A DNA stretch of 64,000 bases from Amblyomma americanum (lineage: Eukaryota; Arthropoda; Arachnida; Ixodida; Ixodidae), in the NCBI RefSeq assembly GCF_052857255.1, contig NC_135498.1, positions 157,837,124-157,901,123 of the forward strand. Direction: 5' to 3'. Under the pieces are notes generated by a model. That model was not told where the DNA came from and made no database searches. It saw only the letters and a list, made by a program, of their open reading frames with translations. Both the position numbers and the translations under genes were made by a program. Numbering within the stretch: the first letter of the stretch is position 1; each line of letters begins with the position of its first letter. Below are positions 22,337-33,258 of the stretch, piece by piece.

Positions 22337-25300
22337 TCACCATTTAGAAACAAGATCCGTGTCCTGCAGAAATGTTAAAAGAAGGCGTGCAGCCTCCCAT
22401 CTGTGTGTCAGGTTTCCACTCGGGTAGACAATGTCCTGAACTGTACTGTGACGGGTTCCTGTCTTCTTGAAGGAAGGGAACATCACATGCCTTTCCTCGT
22501 TGTACTCTGGGCAGTACATAATATAATGTTCGATATCCCCGCACACACCCCATAAAGAGCAGAGCGGAGACAATGCTATACCCGTCTTATGCTTCCTTGC
22601 ACGAGTGCGAGCAGAGGCCGTGCGAATTCGATCTAGAAGGCTCGTCTGAGATCTTCTCAGTCCCTTGGTCGCACATTGCTTTTGGGACGCACTCCACAGG
22701 GTACTTAGGTGATCGAGCACCGTTTTCCTGCAGAGACTTTTTCCATCTTGAGGTACTTTTTTTATGCAATCCTTTAGAGAGCTTTATGGGCGAGATTGTC
22801 TTCCACCTCATTACCGTTGACTCCTATGTGAGAGGGCACCCACTGGAAATGTAGAGTAAAGCCTCTGCTGTGCAGATTCTGCGCCAAGTGCAGAGAGCTT
22901 AGAGACAAGGCGTCAGTAGGGAATCCGCGCTCTAACCTCTGAACGGCAGATTTTGAATCAGGATGACAACAGGTTGAGCCGGACAAGACCCCAACTTCCA
23001 TAAAGCCGCCTCAATAGCAACACTTTCAGTCGTTGTGGAGGATACGACAGCAGTAAAGCGTACGGACCACTTACAGTCCAAAGAAGGAATGTAAAAAGCC
23101 GCTGCGCTAGCTTGTTTGACCTTGTCCACAGAACCATCAGTGATAATTTGAAGATGGCGGGCATACTCTGTTTCCAAGTGCTCAAGTACAAGCGAATGCC
23201 TTGCTGCCAAAGGAGAGCTGCGCTTTGCGATCACATGGGGAATTGTGACCTTACAGTTGAGGGTCGGAAAATACCAGGAAGTTTCAACCGTTTCCTTTGC
23301 CTTCGGACGTTAATGCCTAAAGAACTAAGAGTATTGAGTGCCAAGTAAGCCTTCGACTCATATCTCTTGCAGAGCCGCTGGCGAAGATATCGCCCAGCTA
23401 CCGTCTCTCCTAGGCGGTCAAGATGCATTAGTAGTCTCTATGAAGCGATAAGGCCAACAGGTTTCGATAGGGACTCATGAAGTACTGCCTTATTTGAAGC
23501 CGCCTGGGGAACTCCAATGGCTCTTCTTAGGCCCTTTTTGTGGACAACTTCGAGACGTTCAAGTTGTGATGCCGAGGGGGAAATTAAAGGTAATTGATAT
23601 ATTATGCGACTGACTAACAGCGCTTCATGAAGTCTGAGCATTGAAGAAGGATGGTTTCCTCATTGCTCACGTACAATTCTACGGATCACATTGAGACGAG
23701 AAGATATAGATGAAACAATCGCGTCTACAGCTTTTCGCCACTGTAGACAAGAGTCAATAATGACGCCCAGGAAACGCATGTGGTTTAATTAACGGATGCA
23801 AGAGTGACCGAGGTCTATCTTCATCCGCGCTTGTCGTCTTCCTACACCTGGAAACAGAACAAAGCCGGATTTTTCCACTGACAGAGAAAACCCCACACCT
23901 TGAAGGTAAGCTTGTGCCAAAAGTAGAGCCTGTCCAACTATCAGGGCTAATCGCTTGTGTTGGTAGCCAGTAATCAAAATGCAGATGCCGTCAGCATAAA
24001 GTGGCATACGCACTTGCCTGCAACTTTTTTCAACGAATCGGGAAGGTGAGCCATTACGACGTTAAAGAGCGCGGGGGGAAGAACACTTCCTTGAGGCACA
24101 CCTTTTGATAGAACCCTTTCGGTGCTTAACGTACTCCCTAACCGTAGCCGAACCACGCGATCACTTATAAACTTGTAAATGAATCTTAACATATGGCCCT
24201 GTATGCCCATGCCTTGCAAACTGTTTAAAATTGAGCTCTGAAGCGCGCTGTCGTAAGCTTTCCCAACGTCAAGAAAAATGGCTACGGCGGAAAGGCCGAA
24301 AGCTCTCTGGTGTTCAACGTGACTCACCAACTCTAAGACGACATATTGGGCTCTAAGACTTCGGCGGAATCCTGACATACATGTTGTCAGTGCCTTTCGG
24401 TCCTCAAGCCACCACGATAAGCGTTCATTTACCAGCTTCTCCATCAAATTAGCTACACAGGAGGTCAATGACACAGGGCGATACGAGGCAAGGTCTGTCA
24501 TGTCTTTGCCAGGCTTCACTACTGGAACTACATGTGCCACCTTCCATGACGGAGGAACATCGCCAGTCTCCCAAACTCGAGTGATGAAGTTGAGGATCTC
24601 CTTTCTGAGTAGCAAGGGCAGATTATTCAACATTCGATTGGTGATGCCGTCGGGACCCGGTGCACACCTGCGCCGCAGGCCACTGAGCGCAGTCTGAAGC
24701 TCACGAAGCGTGAACGGGACGTCCATGATAGAAATGGAGGAAGCAGGTGGTGTATATATATCTATTCCAGAATCAGCGCGTACGAGTGCCCAATTCCTCT
24801 GCCAACCACGCAATAGGTTTTTCCTTGTGTATTGCAAGAGCTTCAAAAGGCATCGAAAAGCGAGATTCTCCAGCAAGGCTGCCAATAACTCGCCATATTC
24901 TCGTCATCGGTGAGAAGACAGTCAAACTAGCGCAGAATGAGGCCCATTGCGACCTGTACAGCTCGTTCGTGTGCCGTCTAATAGCAGAATCAGCCTACTG
25001 AACGTCGTCTTCAGTTTCCTGTCGTCCTTCTTCCGCACGAGTTGGCGCTCCGCCCTTCTTCTCGCTGCGCAAAGGTTCCTGAGTTTTAAATCGGGGGTCG
25101 GAAAATGATCAGGTAACTTGACCGCCGTAGTTGCTGCAAGCTTATTAGAAATCATTTTGTCAACAACATCACCAGAAACACGTTCTAGGTGCTCTCTGTA
25201 CTTGTCCCAGTTGACTACATTGCTAATTTTAGGACCATGCATACGAAAGTCGGCAGCAAACACAAAATTCTGATAGTGATCACTTCCCATGCGGTCAGGC

Positions 25301-25950
25301 GCTGTTGACAAACTTACGCGCACGTCAGGGGAATGCAATGTCAGGTCTATAGCTGCCGCTGAGGCTGGAGGCCGGAAGAAAGTGGGGCTTCCGTCATTGG
25401 CAACACACAGGTCCAAACTGTCAATAACCTCTACGAGTTTGCGTCCACGGAAATCCTTGTTCCTGTCACCCCAAACGGCATGATGGGCGTTGAAATCACC
25501 GCAGATTATTCTAGGAGCTGGGCAGCGGCCGCAGAGCTGCTGTAGAAACAAATCCGATGCTACCATTTTCTGCGGAGACACGTACACGGATGCAATAGAA
25601 AGGATTCTCACAGCAGCTACGTCAATGCCATCCGTGCAAAGGTCGGCAACGCTTAGAGAAACATGTGGAATTTCTCTTCTTATGCAAAGCGCAGCACTTA
25701 CTGCAGGAAATGACTTTATGCTGCAGTTTTTATGGGCGACATATCCAGTCAAACATCTCCCGCTTGGCAAGCCAGTTTCTGACAGGGCCAATACTCGAAC
25801 GCAAGTCTCTTTCAAGAATAGTTTTAGTTCAGCTAACCGACTTAAGATCCCAGCGCAGTTCCACTGCAATATAAACGGCACTTTTTGGTGCATATGAGAT
25901 TCACGTGGTTTAACCCCATCCATATTAGATCGCAAGGAAGTTTGCTGCAA
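22337..25950 (-). pseudogene. LINE-c ORF2 polyprotein: EN, RT, RNase H
   Basis: Endonuclease (25,950-24,922): LQWNCAGILSR, LALSETGLPSG, IICGDFNAHHAVWGD, MGSDHYQ, all catalytic boxes present. RT (24,885-23,789): CAPGPDGITNRMLNNLP, AIFLDVGKAYDSALQ, GVPQGSVLPPALFN. The palm box reads MPLYADGICI, i.e. YADG instead of YADD, so RT is inactive. RNase H (23,234-22,774): ITDGSVDK, SVAIEAALW, HPDSKSAV, WVPSHIGVNGNEVED, catalytic acids kept. The C-terminus (22,720-22,337) has CGDIEHYIMYCPEYNEER. At least four frame changes split it. Confidence 0.88.
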
Positions 25951-27166
25951 AGGTGTTGATTAGAAACTCTAAAGAAAGCACTAGCTGTAGGAAGTTCTTC
26001 AGGTTACCAGGCGCCATCCCTCGAACATGTGAACGCAGGGCCCCAAACAAAACATGAAGAAGGTCAGAGACACCTTCATTTTTGAGCTCCTTATTTTGTG
26101 CAACGCCCTCACTTCCAAAATCGACAAAGGATGCCGACGGGGACACACTCTTGGCCGCAGTAGCTGGTTTTTTTGTCACTTGTGCATAGGAGGGTCCCCC
26201 TTGCAGTGGAGTCTCGCTGTGATCCAGCCGCTCAGGAACATGGACACATTTTGCTGGAGGTCGAACAGCCGACTCGCGCGAGCTGGGCTTTGGCGTCTTG
26301 CTGGACTCGGGTCTCTTAGGGACATTGTTGGGTAACGCAACATCAGACTCCAGCACTGGGAGCTCGTCTAATCCTGGGACAGGCGTCTCAGTCGGTGGGG
26401 CTTTGGGACCAGCATTAAAGGATATCCGACGGTGCAGAGCGCTCACACGGAAGGGGCAGTCTACGAAACTCTCTGAATGATCACCGCAATTGGTGCAAGC
26501 CAAATCTGCCGTGCAGGGTTTAAAGTCGTGGTCGCCTCTGCACCGCTTACAGCGTAGATCCTTTGTGTTAACTTTGGCCACGTGCCCAAACCGTTGGCAT
26601 CTAAAACACCGTGGAGGAGCTTCAGTGAAATCTGCAACAGCGTGTTTTGTGAATCCCAGAGCAATTTTTTCGATGCGCTCTGAGTTGGGAGCGAATGTCA
26701 ACACGATAGATTTGGTAAGTTTCGCAGCCCATTCTTTTCTTGAAGACTCCACACGACGCACAAGTCGTTTCACGTGCAGTACACCTTGTGGTTCCAGATA
26801 ATCAAGTAGGTCGCGTTCTGAATACCACTTTGTTAAGCCCTTAATAACACAGGTGTCCTTCATGCAGGAATGGGGCAACAGCACGTTAACTTTGATGCCA
26901 GAAATCTGAGAGCTCTACAGGAGCTTGTCAACCTCCTCTTCCGTCGAGACATCCAGCTGAAGAGCCCCGTGAATGGTGAACCGACTTCGAATCGGAGCTG
27001 ATCCCAGCGTTGATTGAATGGCCGCGAAAACTAAGATGGGATTCTTCTCCACTAAATCAACCCCTTTTTCTGTGGGCTCAACCACTACCGGGATCCCTAC
27101 CGTTTGTTGCTTGCGATGACTAACCAACTTGAAGCCCTCGTTGTCCACGTCAGCCATATCGGCCAC
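25925..27166 (-). pseudogene. LINE-c ORF1, Gag-like protein with zinc knuckles
   Basis: A frame of about 413 codons broken only by one in-frame TAG at 26,915-26,917 (after EEEVDKLL). It has a central region like an RRM-type Gag (GLTKWYSERDLLDYLEPQGV), then three Cys/His knuckles: CFRCQRFGHVAKVN (last Cys replaced), CKRCRGDHDFKPC and CTNCGDHSESFVDC, followed by a Pro/Ser-rich linker and a C-terminal helix. ORF1 proteins of this group bind element RNA. Start codon ATG at 27,166 (MADMADVDNEGFKL). Its end overlaps the start of ORF2. Confidence 0.85.
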
Positions 27167-27272
27167 GACCGTTGACTCATCCCCACTAAGAGCTGAGGTC
27201 TAGCTGGACGGGTGGTCGTGTCCATGTTCTGGTCGCTCCACAGCCTGGGAAGCCAAGACCGCCTCTTCCGAG

Positions 27273-27690
27273 CTAGCCTACTTTGAATGGATGGCGCGGT
27301 CCCTTTAGGCTTGCCGGCGCCGGAGCAGCCGTACTCTTCCCATAGGGACAGTACCGCCTTGAAGATGCTGCCGTTCTCGAATATTCAAATAAAGCTAGGT
27401 AAATAAACAGAGCTGAGGCGACAGGAAATCTTACAGCGTCTTCGTATTCCAAGGAAGACGTTGGTCTCCTCCGCGTCGCCACACGCTCGGCACTGTGCTG
27501 CACGTGCTTCTGGTGTTGTGTCGGAGCGACGGCGGCACACCAGCGCTCCGGCACGGGCCTCAAACTGCAATGTGCTACCCTGGCCGTTGTCAAATATCTT
27601 TTCGGGTCCGATGCTGTTCTTGCACTCGCGGTGCACAGCCAGTGTCGGTTTATCGGCGAGCGCCTGCAGGCATTGCTTATTCTAGTTTTC
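27273..27690 (-). pseudogene. LINE C-terminal fragment with CxxC motif
   Basis: Minus-strand frame 27,385-27,636 reads GSTLQFEARAGALVCRRR and AQCRACGDAEET, closely resembling the C-terminal Cys motif of LINE-a (LFEARTGVLRTKTY...CAACGEEEET). The overlapping 155-codon frame is a shadow. It is an isolated 5'-truncated remnant next to LINE-c. Confidence 0.6.
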
Positions 27691-27699
27691 CTGGACCAG

Positions 27700-28310
27700 T
27701 CTCCTGGCCCCCTGTTTCCATGCGGGTGCTGATTCGGCATTTATGGGTTCCTGGAAACGGCCATACTTGCCTTATATCCCGAGGAGGTGCTTTGCCTATG
27801 TAGTGCGTAGGCATATCGCAGCGAGATATTCAAAGACCCGCCTTGCCCATCGGTCGCGGCTCATGAATTGGAGTCGACCGCGGTAATCTAGCTTACTGCA
27901 TGCCTCTCTTGCCTGAGAACTAGACTATCAAACGTCGCCTTGGGTGGCTGCATTGGCCACACGTCCATGACATCCGACTGCAGTGCGACGAACCTCTGTT
28001 TGTCTGTGCTCTAGCAATTTCTTTGTGGCTGATGGATGGCAGACCACCACGTTCGCGAACGTAGGCCCTGGCACGTGAGCGCGCTTCCAGAGGTATTGGT
28101 TGCACCCCCACAGGCAGCGACGTCGGAGGATGCATTGCGCTCGGAGTGCAGTATTGACGAACCTTGGTCTCGTGCAGCCTGAACATGTCAGTCTCAGTAC
28201 ACAAATTTATGCCCCGGTACTTGTACGATATGTCTACTGTCGGCGGCTCTTCATTCAATGTAAGCGAAAGCGGATCAGTCGCCTCGCCTGCCAGCTGAAC
28301 AACTATGCAT
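27700..28310. other. Unrecognised, small ORFs only
   Basis: A minus-strand ORF of 112 codons (27,920-28,258) has no known motif. No repeat shared with the rest of the window was noticed. I would not call a gene here. Confidence 0.4.
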
Positions 28311-28560
28311 TGTTAGTGCGAAGTCAGTGCGCGTTAAAGATCCCCAGATGGTCGGAATTATGCTGCTTGGCGGCCATGACTTAAGAGCCCAAAAAGCATG
28401 AGCTGGGCGCGCCCGGGCGGCGGCCACCGCCACTGGGGTCCCAAACTAGGGACCTAAAAGGATCGGTCGTTCCTTCATCCTCTGTCTTACAGCGCGGTTC
28501 AGGTGTCGGCCGATATGTGAGACAGGTACTGCGCCATTTCCTTCCCCCCCCCCAAAATAA
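28311..28560 (+). mobile_element. SINE type A/B fragments with an internal insertion
   Basis: SINE body at 28,318-28,375 ('aagtcagtgcgcgttaaagatccccagatggtcgg') and SINE 3' part at 28,478-28,560 ('cttacagcgcggttcaggtgtc', 'gagacaggtactgcgccatttcc'). About 100 bp of GC-rich sequence ('gggcgcgcccgggcggcggcc') separates them. It is a degraded plus-strand copy without a tRNA head. Confidence 0.6.
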
Positions 28561-28659
28561 ATTTTCCAATTTTCAATTCAGCATCGCACCCCACCCCATC
28601 TGCTGTGTGCAGTGTTGTGTGCGCGTGATTTTACTTTTTTTCATTCTGCACGCGCGCAA

Positions 28660-28875
28660 CTTGTACAAGTGTATGGTTATATTAATAGTGTATTTATCAG
28701 CTCTCCCTGTAGCCTTTGTTACTTCCCCTCACCTCCTTCAAGAAACTGCCTGCTATTCTTTATTTCCGCTGCCCCAGCTCAGGTGCCGCCGCCAGTGATG
28801 GCAGATGCCGGAGTTAGCAAAAATCTTTTACCTTCCTTTTTGTTTTTATTTCGCATTAAACACCTACTACTACTA
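28660..28875 (+). repeat. Dispersed repeat D, partial
   Basis: Shares 'tttatttccgctgccccagctcaggtg', 'ggcagatgccgg.g.tagcaaaaatctt' and 'cctttttg.t.ttatt' with 30,315-30,692, with the split copy flanking the DNA transposon, and with 46,396-46,500. It ends in a short act-repeat. Family of about 0.2-0.4 kb with no coding capacity, copied in both orientations; probably a SINE-like or LINE-dependent element. Confidence 0.65.
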
Positions 28876-29029
28876 CTTTCAAGGATGGATGGATGGAAGA
28901 AACTTTTATGAGTCGAAAAAAAATCTTCCTGGGTGATCCCCTACTGGTCTCTTACTGGTCAAGGATCGATCCTTTAGAGGCTGATCCGAACATACCTTCT
29001 GTCATTTCCTAATAAATGCTTTCACCACC

Positions 29030-29170
29030 ACCACCAAAATCCCGGAGACGACCATTACAACTCTTTCTAAATTTCTTTTTTCACTTCCTCCGTTGCGTTT
29101 CCGGTCCCCACCGCGATATGTGAGACAGTTACTGCGTGTTTCCTTTGCTCAAAACCAATTTTTTATTTTC
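29030..29170 (+). repeat. SINE type B 3' remnant
   Basis: Degraded 3' end: 'tttccggtccccaccgcgatatgtgagacagttactgcg...tttccttt...caaaaccaatttttt'. Confidence 0.45.
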
Positions 29171-30290
29171 TCAACATTACAGACGCCAAGCCGCGTCTAC
29201 TTGCCGAATACACCGCAGCTGTCGCTCTCTAACCAGGTTCATTAGTAGTTAAACCGCGGCTATTTTTTAAGGAACGGAACTGTTGGAGCAATCGTCTTGC
29301 ATCTCGGTGGACACCCGAACCGCACCGTAAGGGAAGGGAAGATGGGAGCGAAAGAAGAAAATTGGCAGTAGTTTAGCTGTGGTTAACCCTAGTTGAATTG
29401 CGAAAGCTTCGTTTCCTCGGCACGTCGTCTACGCTGCGTCTCATTCCGACGCTCTCGATAACGCAAAGCCACCTCTTCCGCAGCTGAAGAGTCACTCCGG
29501 GACGCGGCACGACTTCTTCTAGCCGCATCTTCGTTACGGTGCTTCTCGAGTCATGCGGCGCGTTCTCGTGGCATCTCTTGAGCGCGCTGTCTCTACCTCG
29601 CTTCGTTCTGTCGTTGTTGCGTCTCTTTCGCGCCTTCCATAACGACTATAATCCACTAAGGCGAAGCGCGTATATGTATACCCCCGCCCCCACCCTGAGG
29701 CGACACCTCCTCTCCCTCCACCCCAGAAGAGCACATATGGTGGAGCGAGAGGCGACGGCAGCGGCGTCGACGGCGGCGCCATCTGTTAGAGCACATGTGC
29801 GGCGTTGCTACGCAACGGCGGCTCAAAGTGGTTCGTCAGCCACGGCATACGGCATACAGCTGAAGTGCGCGACGAGCCGAAATGGCTCGCTGGCTGGCGT
29901 AGTGTTGCTTTCGCCCCAAAATTGCGGATGGTTTAGCTGTTGTGAACCCTAGTCTAAAGCGGAAAGGCGCATCTCCGTACCTACGTTTGCGGTTGAGCGA
30001 CTGGCGTTTTCCATAGATAGCAGTACTGACACACGCAGTAGTAGACATTTTTTTTATTTCTCCGGTTATAAATGACGCGAAAACACGAGATAAATTCTGA
30101 AAGCCAAATTAAAAAAAAATGCTTTTTTGGGAAAGGGAATGGCGCAATGCAAGACAGGCGTCATTTCCTTTCCATAAAACCCATTTTATTTCACTTTCCT
30201 TCCCTTACGGCGCGGTTCGGGTGTACACCGAGATAATGGAGACGTGTAATTTTCTTTTCTTAAAATAAATTTTCATTTCATTTTCGTCTC
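29171..30290. other. GC-rich stretch with an internal direct repeat; no gene
   Basis: A segment of about 48 bp (29,358-29,407; 'aaattggcagtagtttagctgtggttaaccc') recurs at 29,918-29,965 ('aaattgcggatggtttagctgttgtgaaccc') in the same orientation, 560 bp apart. The interval is CG-rich. A second SINE-B-like 3' end lies at 30,185-30,290 ('cttacggcgcggttcgggtg'). The 137-codon ORF here looks like a by-product of base composition. Confidence 0.45.
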
Positions 30291-30314
30291 ACTCGGATAA
30301 CTGTGTCCCGTCTG

Positions 30315-30692
30315 TTCTCCGTCAGGTAGTTACACGCAGTGACTGAATGCTCCGCGGTGTCTACCTTGACAGAATAATAACTGGACGCCCCACTCAAGTA
30401 GTCAACACAGTGCTGTGCACGTGTTTTAATTCTTCGAACATGAACTAACCACGCGCACAACCTAAAAACATTTTTTATTGTGTAAATAGTTTGTATATAT
30501 TACTTCTCCCCCTATCTTCTTTTCCTCTCCTCTCACCTCTTTCACTTCATTTCTCTATTCTGCCTACTATCCTTTATTTCCGCTGCCCCAGCTCAGGTGC
30601 TTCAATATCGAAGGCAGATGCCGGGGCTAGCAAAAATCTTACCCTTCCTTTTTGCTATTATTTACATAAAAACCACTGCCACCACACCAACC
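30315..30692 (+). repeat. Dispersed repeat D, longest copy
   Basis: Uninterrupted reference copy in this window: 'ggtagttacacgcagtgactgaatgctccg', 'aactaaccacgcgcacaacc', 'ttattgtgtaaatagtttgtatatattacttctcccc', 'tttatttccgctgccccagctcagg', 'gccggggctagcaaaaatctt'. It shows the empty site for the DNA transposon at 34,957-42,977, which lies after 'gtgtaaat' in the other copy. Confidence 0.75.
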
Positions 30693-30704
30693 ATTTCATT
30701 TTCC

Positions 30705-31014
30705 ACCTTTCGCGGTAGCTCAGAGGATAGGGCGCTCTGCTGCTGAGGCGGAGTTCCCGGGTTCGAACCCGACCGCGGCGACTGCGTTTTTATGGAGGCA
30801 AAACGCTAATGCGCCCGTGTGCTGTGCGTTGTCAGTGCACGTTACAGATCCCCAGGTGGTCCAAATTATTCCGGAGCCCTCCACTACGGCACCTCTTTCT
30901 TTCTTCTTTCAATCCATTCCTTATCCTTTCCCTTACGGCGCGGTTCAGGTGTCCAACGATATATAAGTAAGATACTGCGCCTTTTCCTTTCCCCCAAAAC
31001 CATTTATTACTATT
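30705..31014 (+). mobile_element. SINE type B, full length, 12-bp TSD
   Basis: tRNA-like head (A box 'tagctcagaggatagg', B box ggttcgaaccc), body 'gtgctgtgcgttgtcagtgcacgtta', 'ccactacggcacctctttc', 'cttacggcgcggttcaggtgtcc', 'ttcccccaaaacca' and an ATT-rich tail. Direct repeats atttcattttcc lie at 30,693-30,704 and 31,015-31,026. Young, well-preserved copy inserted just beyond repeat D. Confidence 0.9.
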
Positions 31015-31214
31015 ATTTCATTTTCCTCCCCCGACCTGTGCGGTTCGGCGGTCCAGCGAAATATACGAGACCCGTCGTTTTCTTGTTTGACCTATACCTA
31101 CATTCAAAGTAAAACTTCCTGCCACAGTGTTCCCTATCTACATTCAAGTTCAAATTTGTGGCCTCGCTGGCGACTGGAAAAGCTGGCGTAGTGAAGCTTT
31201 TCGCTTCAAAAGCG

Positions 31215-31320
31215 AAAGAGGTGCCATAGTTGGCGGCTGCGGAATTATTTCGACCACCTGGGGATCTTTTACATACACTGACATCGCACAGCACACGGAT
31301 GCCTTTGCTTTTCGCATGCA
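31215..31320 (-). repeat. SINE body fragment
   Basis: Reverse-oriented SINE body: 'aattatttcgaccacctggggatcttttacatacactgacatcgcacagcacacgg'. No head or tail is visible. Confidence 0.6.
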
Positions 31321-31393
31321 TCGAAAAACCGAACGCAACCATGCATGTTCGAAGTGGTGGTGGTGTAACGCGTGTATTGAAACAGCCTGTATG

Positions 31394-31972
31394 TTAGGCG
31401 TTTAACAGGTCCTGGAACAAGGTGAAGAAGTTGCGTGGCAGGTTCATGTCCCGGGAAGCGAGCCAGATGGGCCATGGGGAGGGGGTGAGGGGAGGATAGG
31501 ATAGGTGGTAGACAAGAAGGCTGATTGGCGCTTCGTGAGGCAGTGTTACATATCTGCATATGCGTGTGAACAGTTTGCCTGGTGATGTGTAGAAGTGTAT
31601 CCCATACAAAAAAAATTTTCCTGGTATACCATTAAGAATAAATTGTATTCGCCGAAGAATGCAAGCTTCAGGAGCTGATAAGGCTGGGTGGGGCAGTGGC
31701 AAATCAGCAAAGTCCAATTTTTCTCTGCGTATGGGGTTCGTAGACAGTTCGTAAGCCCTGACGGCGTGTACCGTCGGGGGACTCGTCCATGGAATCCCCG
31801 GCGTCCGGTTAATAGTGTAACGTCTCGTAGGTGCGTAATTTCCCTTTGTCCGGCACATGAATATGTTGGGGCATATGAGTCTTGCTGCTGCACAAAGTGT
31901 TAAGGATCTCTTTGCAAGCAAGCATATGTGCGCGGCAGCCATATTAGCTGCGAACGTAATTTTGAAAATCAA
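31394..31972 (-). other. Unrecognised 192-codon ORF
   Basis: Open minus-strand frame of 192 codons, the longest ORF here that matches no mobile-element motif. The protein is moderately hydrophobic and proline-rich (LDFADLPLPHPALSAPEACI), with no signal peptide or known domain that I can see. It lies between SINE fragments, so it may be an unidentified transposon piece or chance. I assign no function. Confidence 0.2.
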
Positions 31973-32422
31973 ACACGTATATTAATTCCTTAAAGCCTTT
32001 TCTACAATATTTGACTTAAAAAGCTGGCTCAATCAGCGGAGTGCAAGGTTGAATAGCTGGGAAATAAGCGGCATTGATATAAACACGCAAGTAGCGCCAC
32101 AAACCAAGCAAAGCATCCAGTGCACTATAGGGCACCCAATATCGGAAAATGCAAGTGTCTCAACAAGATCCGATCGGTTCCATTGCTTGTTGCCTCTGGG
32201 GAATGATACAGTAATTTGGCGCCAGCCATTTTCCGACAGTGACCGATTGATGCGGTGGTTAAACGTACATCCGAATATAAGATTTGCAGCGTTCTTCAGA
32301 GCATGTTGCAGGTCGAATGTAGCTGACACACCCCTGTACGGGTAAAGATCTCCAGGTGTTCGAAACTGATCCACATCTCTACAATGTGCTCCCTTTCCCA
32401 TTCTTTCAATGCATACCTCATA

Positions 32423-32640
32423 CACGGGCCTCTAGAATTTCGCCTTCATTGAAATTCGACAGATCCCGGCCGGAGCGGTCGAAATTCGATGGAGGCAAAA
32501 TTCTAGGAGCCCATGTGCTCTGGGATGTCAGTGCACGTTTAAAAATTCCAGGTGGCCTAAATTTCTGGACTCCTTCATTACGGCGTCCCTCATAGCCTGA
32601 GTCGGTTTGGATGTTAACACCCTCCCCCCTAAAACCTGCT
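32423..32640 (+). mobile_element. SINE type A fold-back (head-to-head copies)
   Basis: Bases 32,423-32,470 carry the SINE in reverse ('cacgggcctctagaatttcgcc...gaattcgac'-like). Bases 32,472-32,640 carry the same segment forward ('ggtcgaaattcgatggaggcaaaattctaggagcccatgtg' and the rest of the body). Together they form an inverted repeat of about 95 bp centred near 32,470. Confidence 0.65.
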
Positions 32641-33117
32641 CTAACAGGGCTGTGGAAGTATCCAACGAGAGTGGCATACGAGTTTTCATTAGCTACGGTT
32701 GCGTACTTGGGCACAAATGATTCTTTAAATTGGGGAATTAAACATGAATCCCACAAAGCAATTCAGCCGGGCAGGCCGACCTTTTTAAGAGGGCGTGGCT
32801 ACAAGACTACATAGTAAACAAACACTGATAATGTTCAAGTATAAAATTAATAAAGAAACTCTCCCTGAAAACAAAGCAAAAGCACATAATTGCAGCTGAT
32901 GAAACACATTCACCTTAGCAAGAAACGGATGAGCGCTGCACTCACGGCTGGTTCACTGCATCCCTTATAAAAATGGTTTAATGACAGTCTATGCACTTCT
33001 TATACTCATTGGCTTCGTACAGATATTTTTGTCTATTCGTAGTCTACAGACGGTCATTAGACACAAGTCTACTAAAAGGGTGTGGCCATAAATCAATGGA
33101 TTGTCTATCACTGCCTA
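32641..33117. other. No recognised feature
   Basis: AT-rich sequence with no motif or repeat that I recognise. Confidence 0.4.
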
Positions 33118-33258
33118 TGAAAATGAAAATTGGTTTTTGGGGAAAGTAAATGGCGCAGTATCTGTCTCACATATCGTCGACACCTGAACCGCGCCATAAA
33201 GGAAGGGATTAAGGAGGGAGTGAAAGAAGAAAGGAAGAAAGAGGTGGCCGTAGTGGAG
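33118..33258 (-). mobile_element. SINE type B, 3' half
   Basis: Reverse copy: 'aattggtttttggggaaagtaaatggcgcagtatctgtctcacatatcg', 'acacctgaaccgcgcc', ending at 'gtggccgtagtgga'. It sits at the 3' end of LINE-d. Confidence 0.75.

Larger units (their letters stand above)
22069..27170 (-). mobile_element. Two-ORF LINE with RNase H (LINE-c), near full length
   Basis: Minus-strand element of about 5.1 kb with ORF1 (zinc knuckles), ORF2 (endonuclease, RT, RNase H, C-terminal Cys/His motif) and a 3' UTR at about 22.07-22.34 kb. ORF1 and ORF2 overlap by 26 bp, as in many I/Jockey-group LINEs. Damage is limited to one amber stop in ORF1 and several frameshifts in ORF2, so it is younger than the other LINEs here. 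It resembles the I/R1/LOA group by domain order; the exact clade is not assigned. Confidence 0.85.

Noticed and set aside
29539..29952. 137-codon arginine/alanine-rich ORF
   Set aside because: Low-complexity composition in CG-rich DNA; overlapped by equally long frames on the other strand.
30705..30780. tRNA gene with good A and B boxes
   Set aside because: It is the head of a SINE with a 12-bp target duplication and a long body. The anticodon arm does not fold convincingly.
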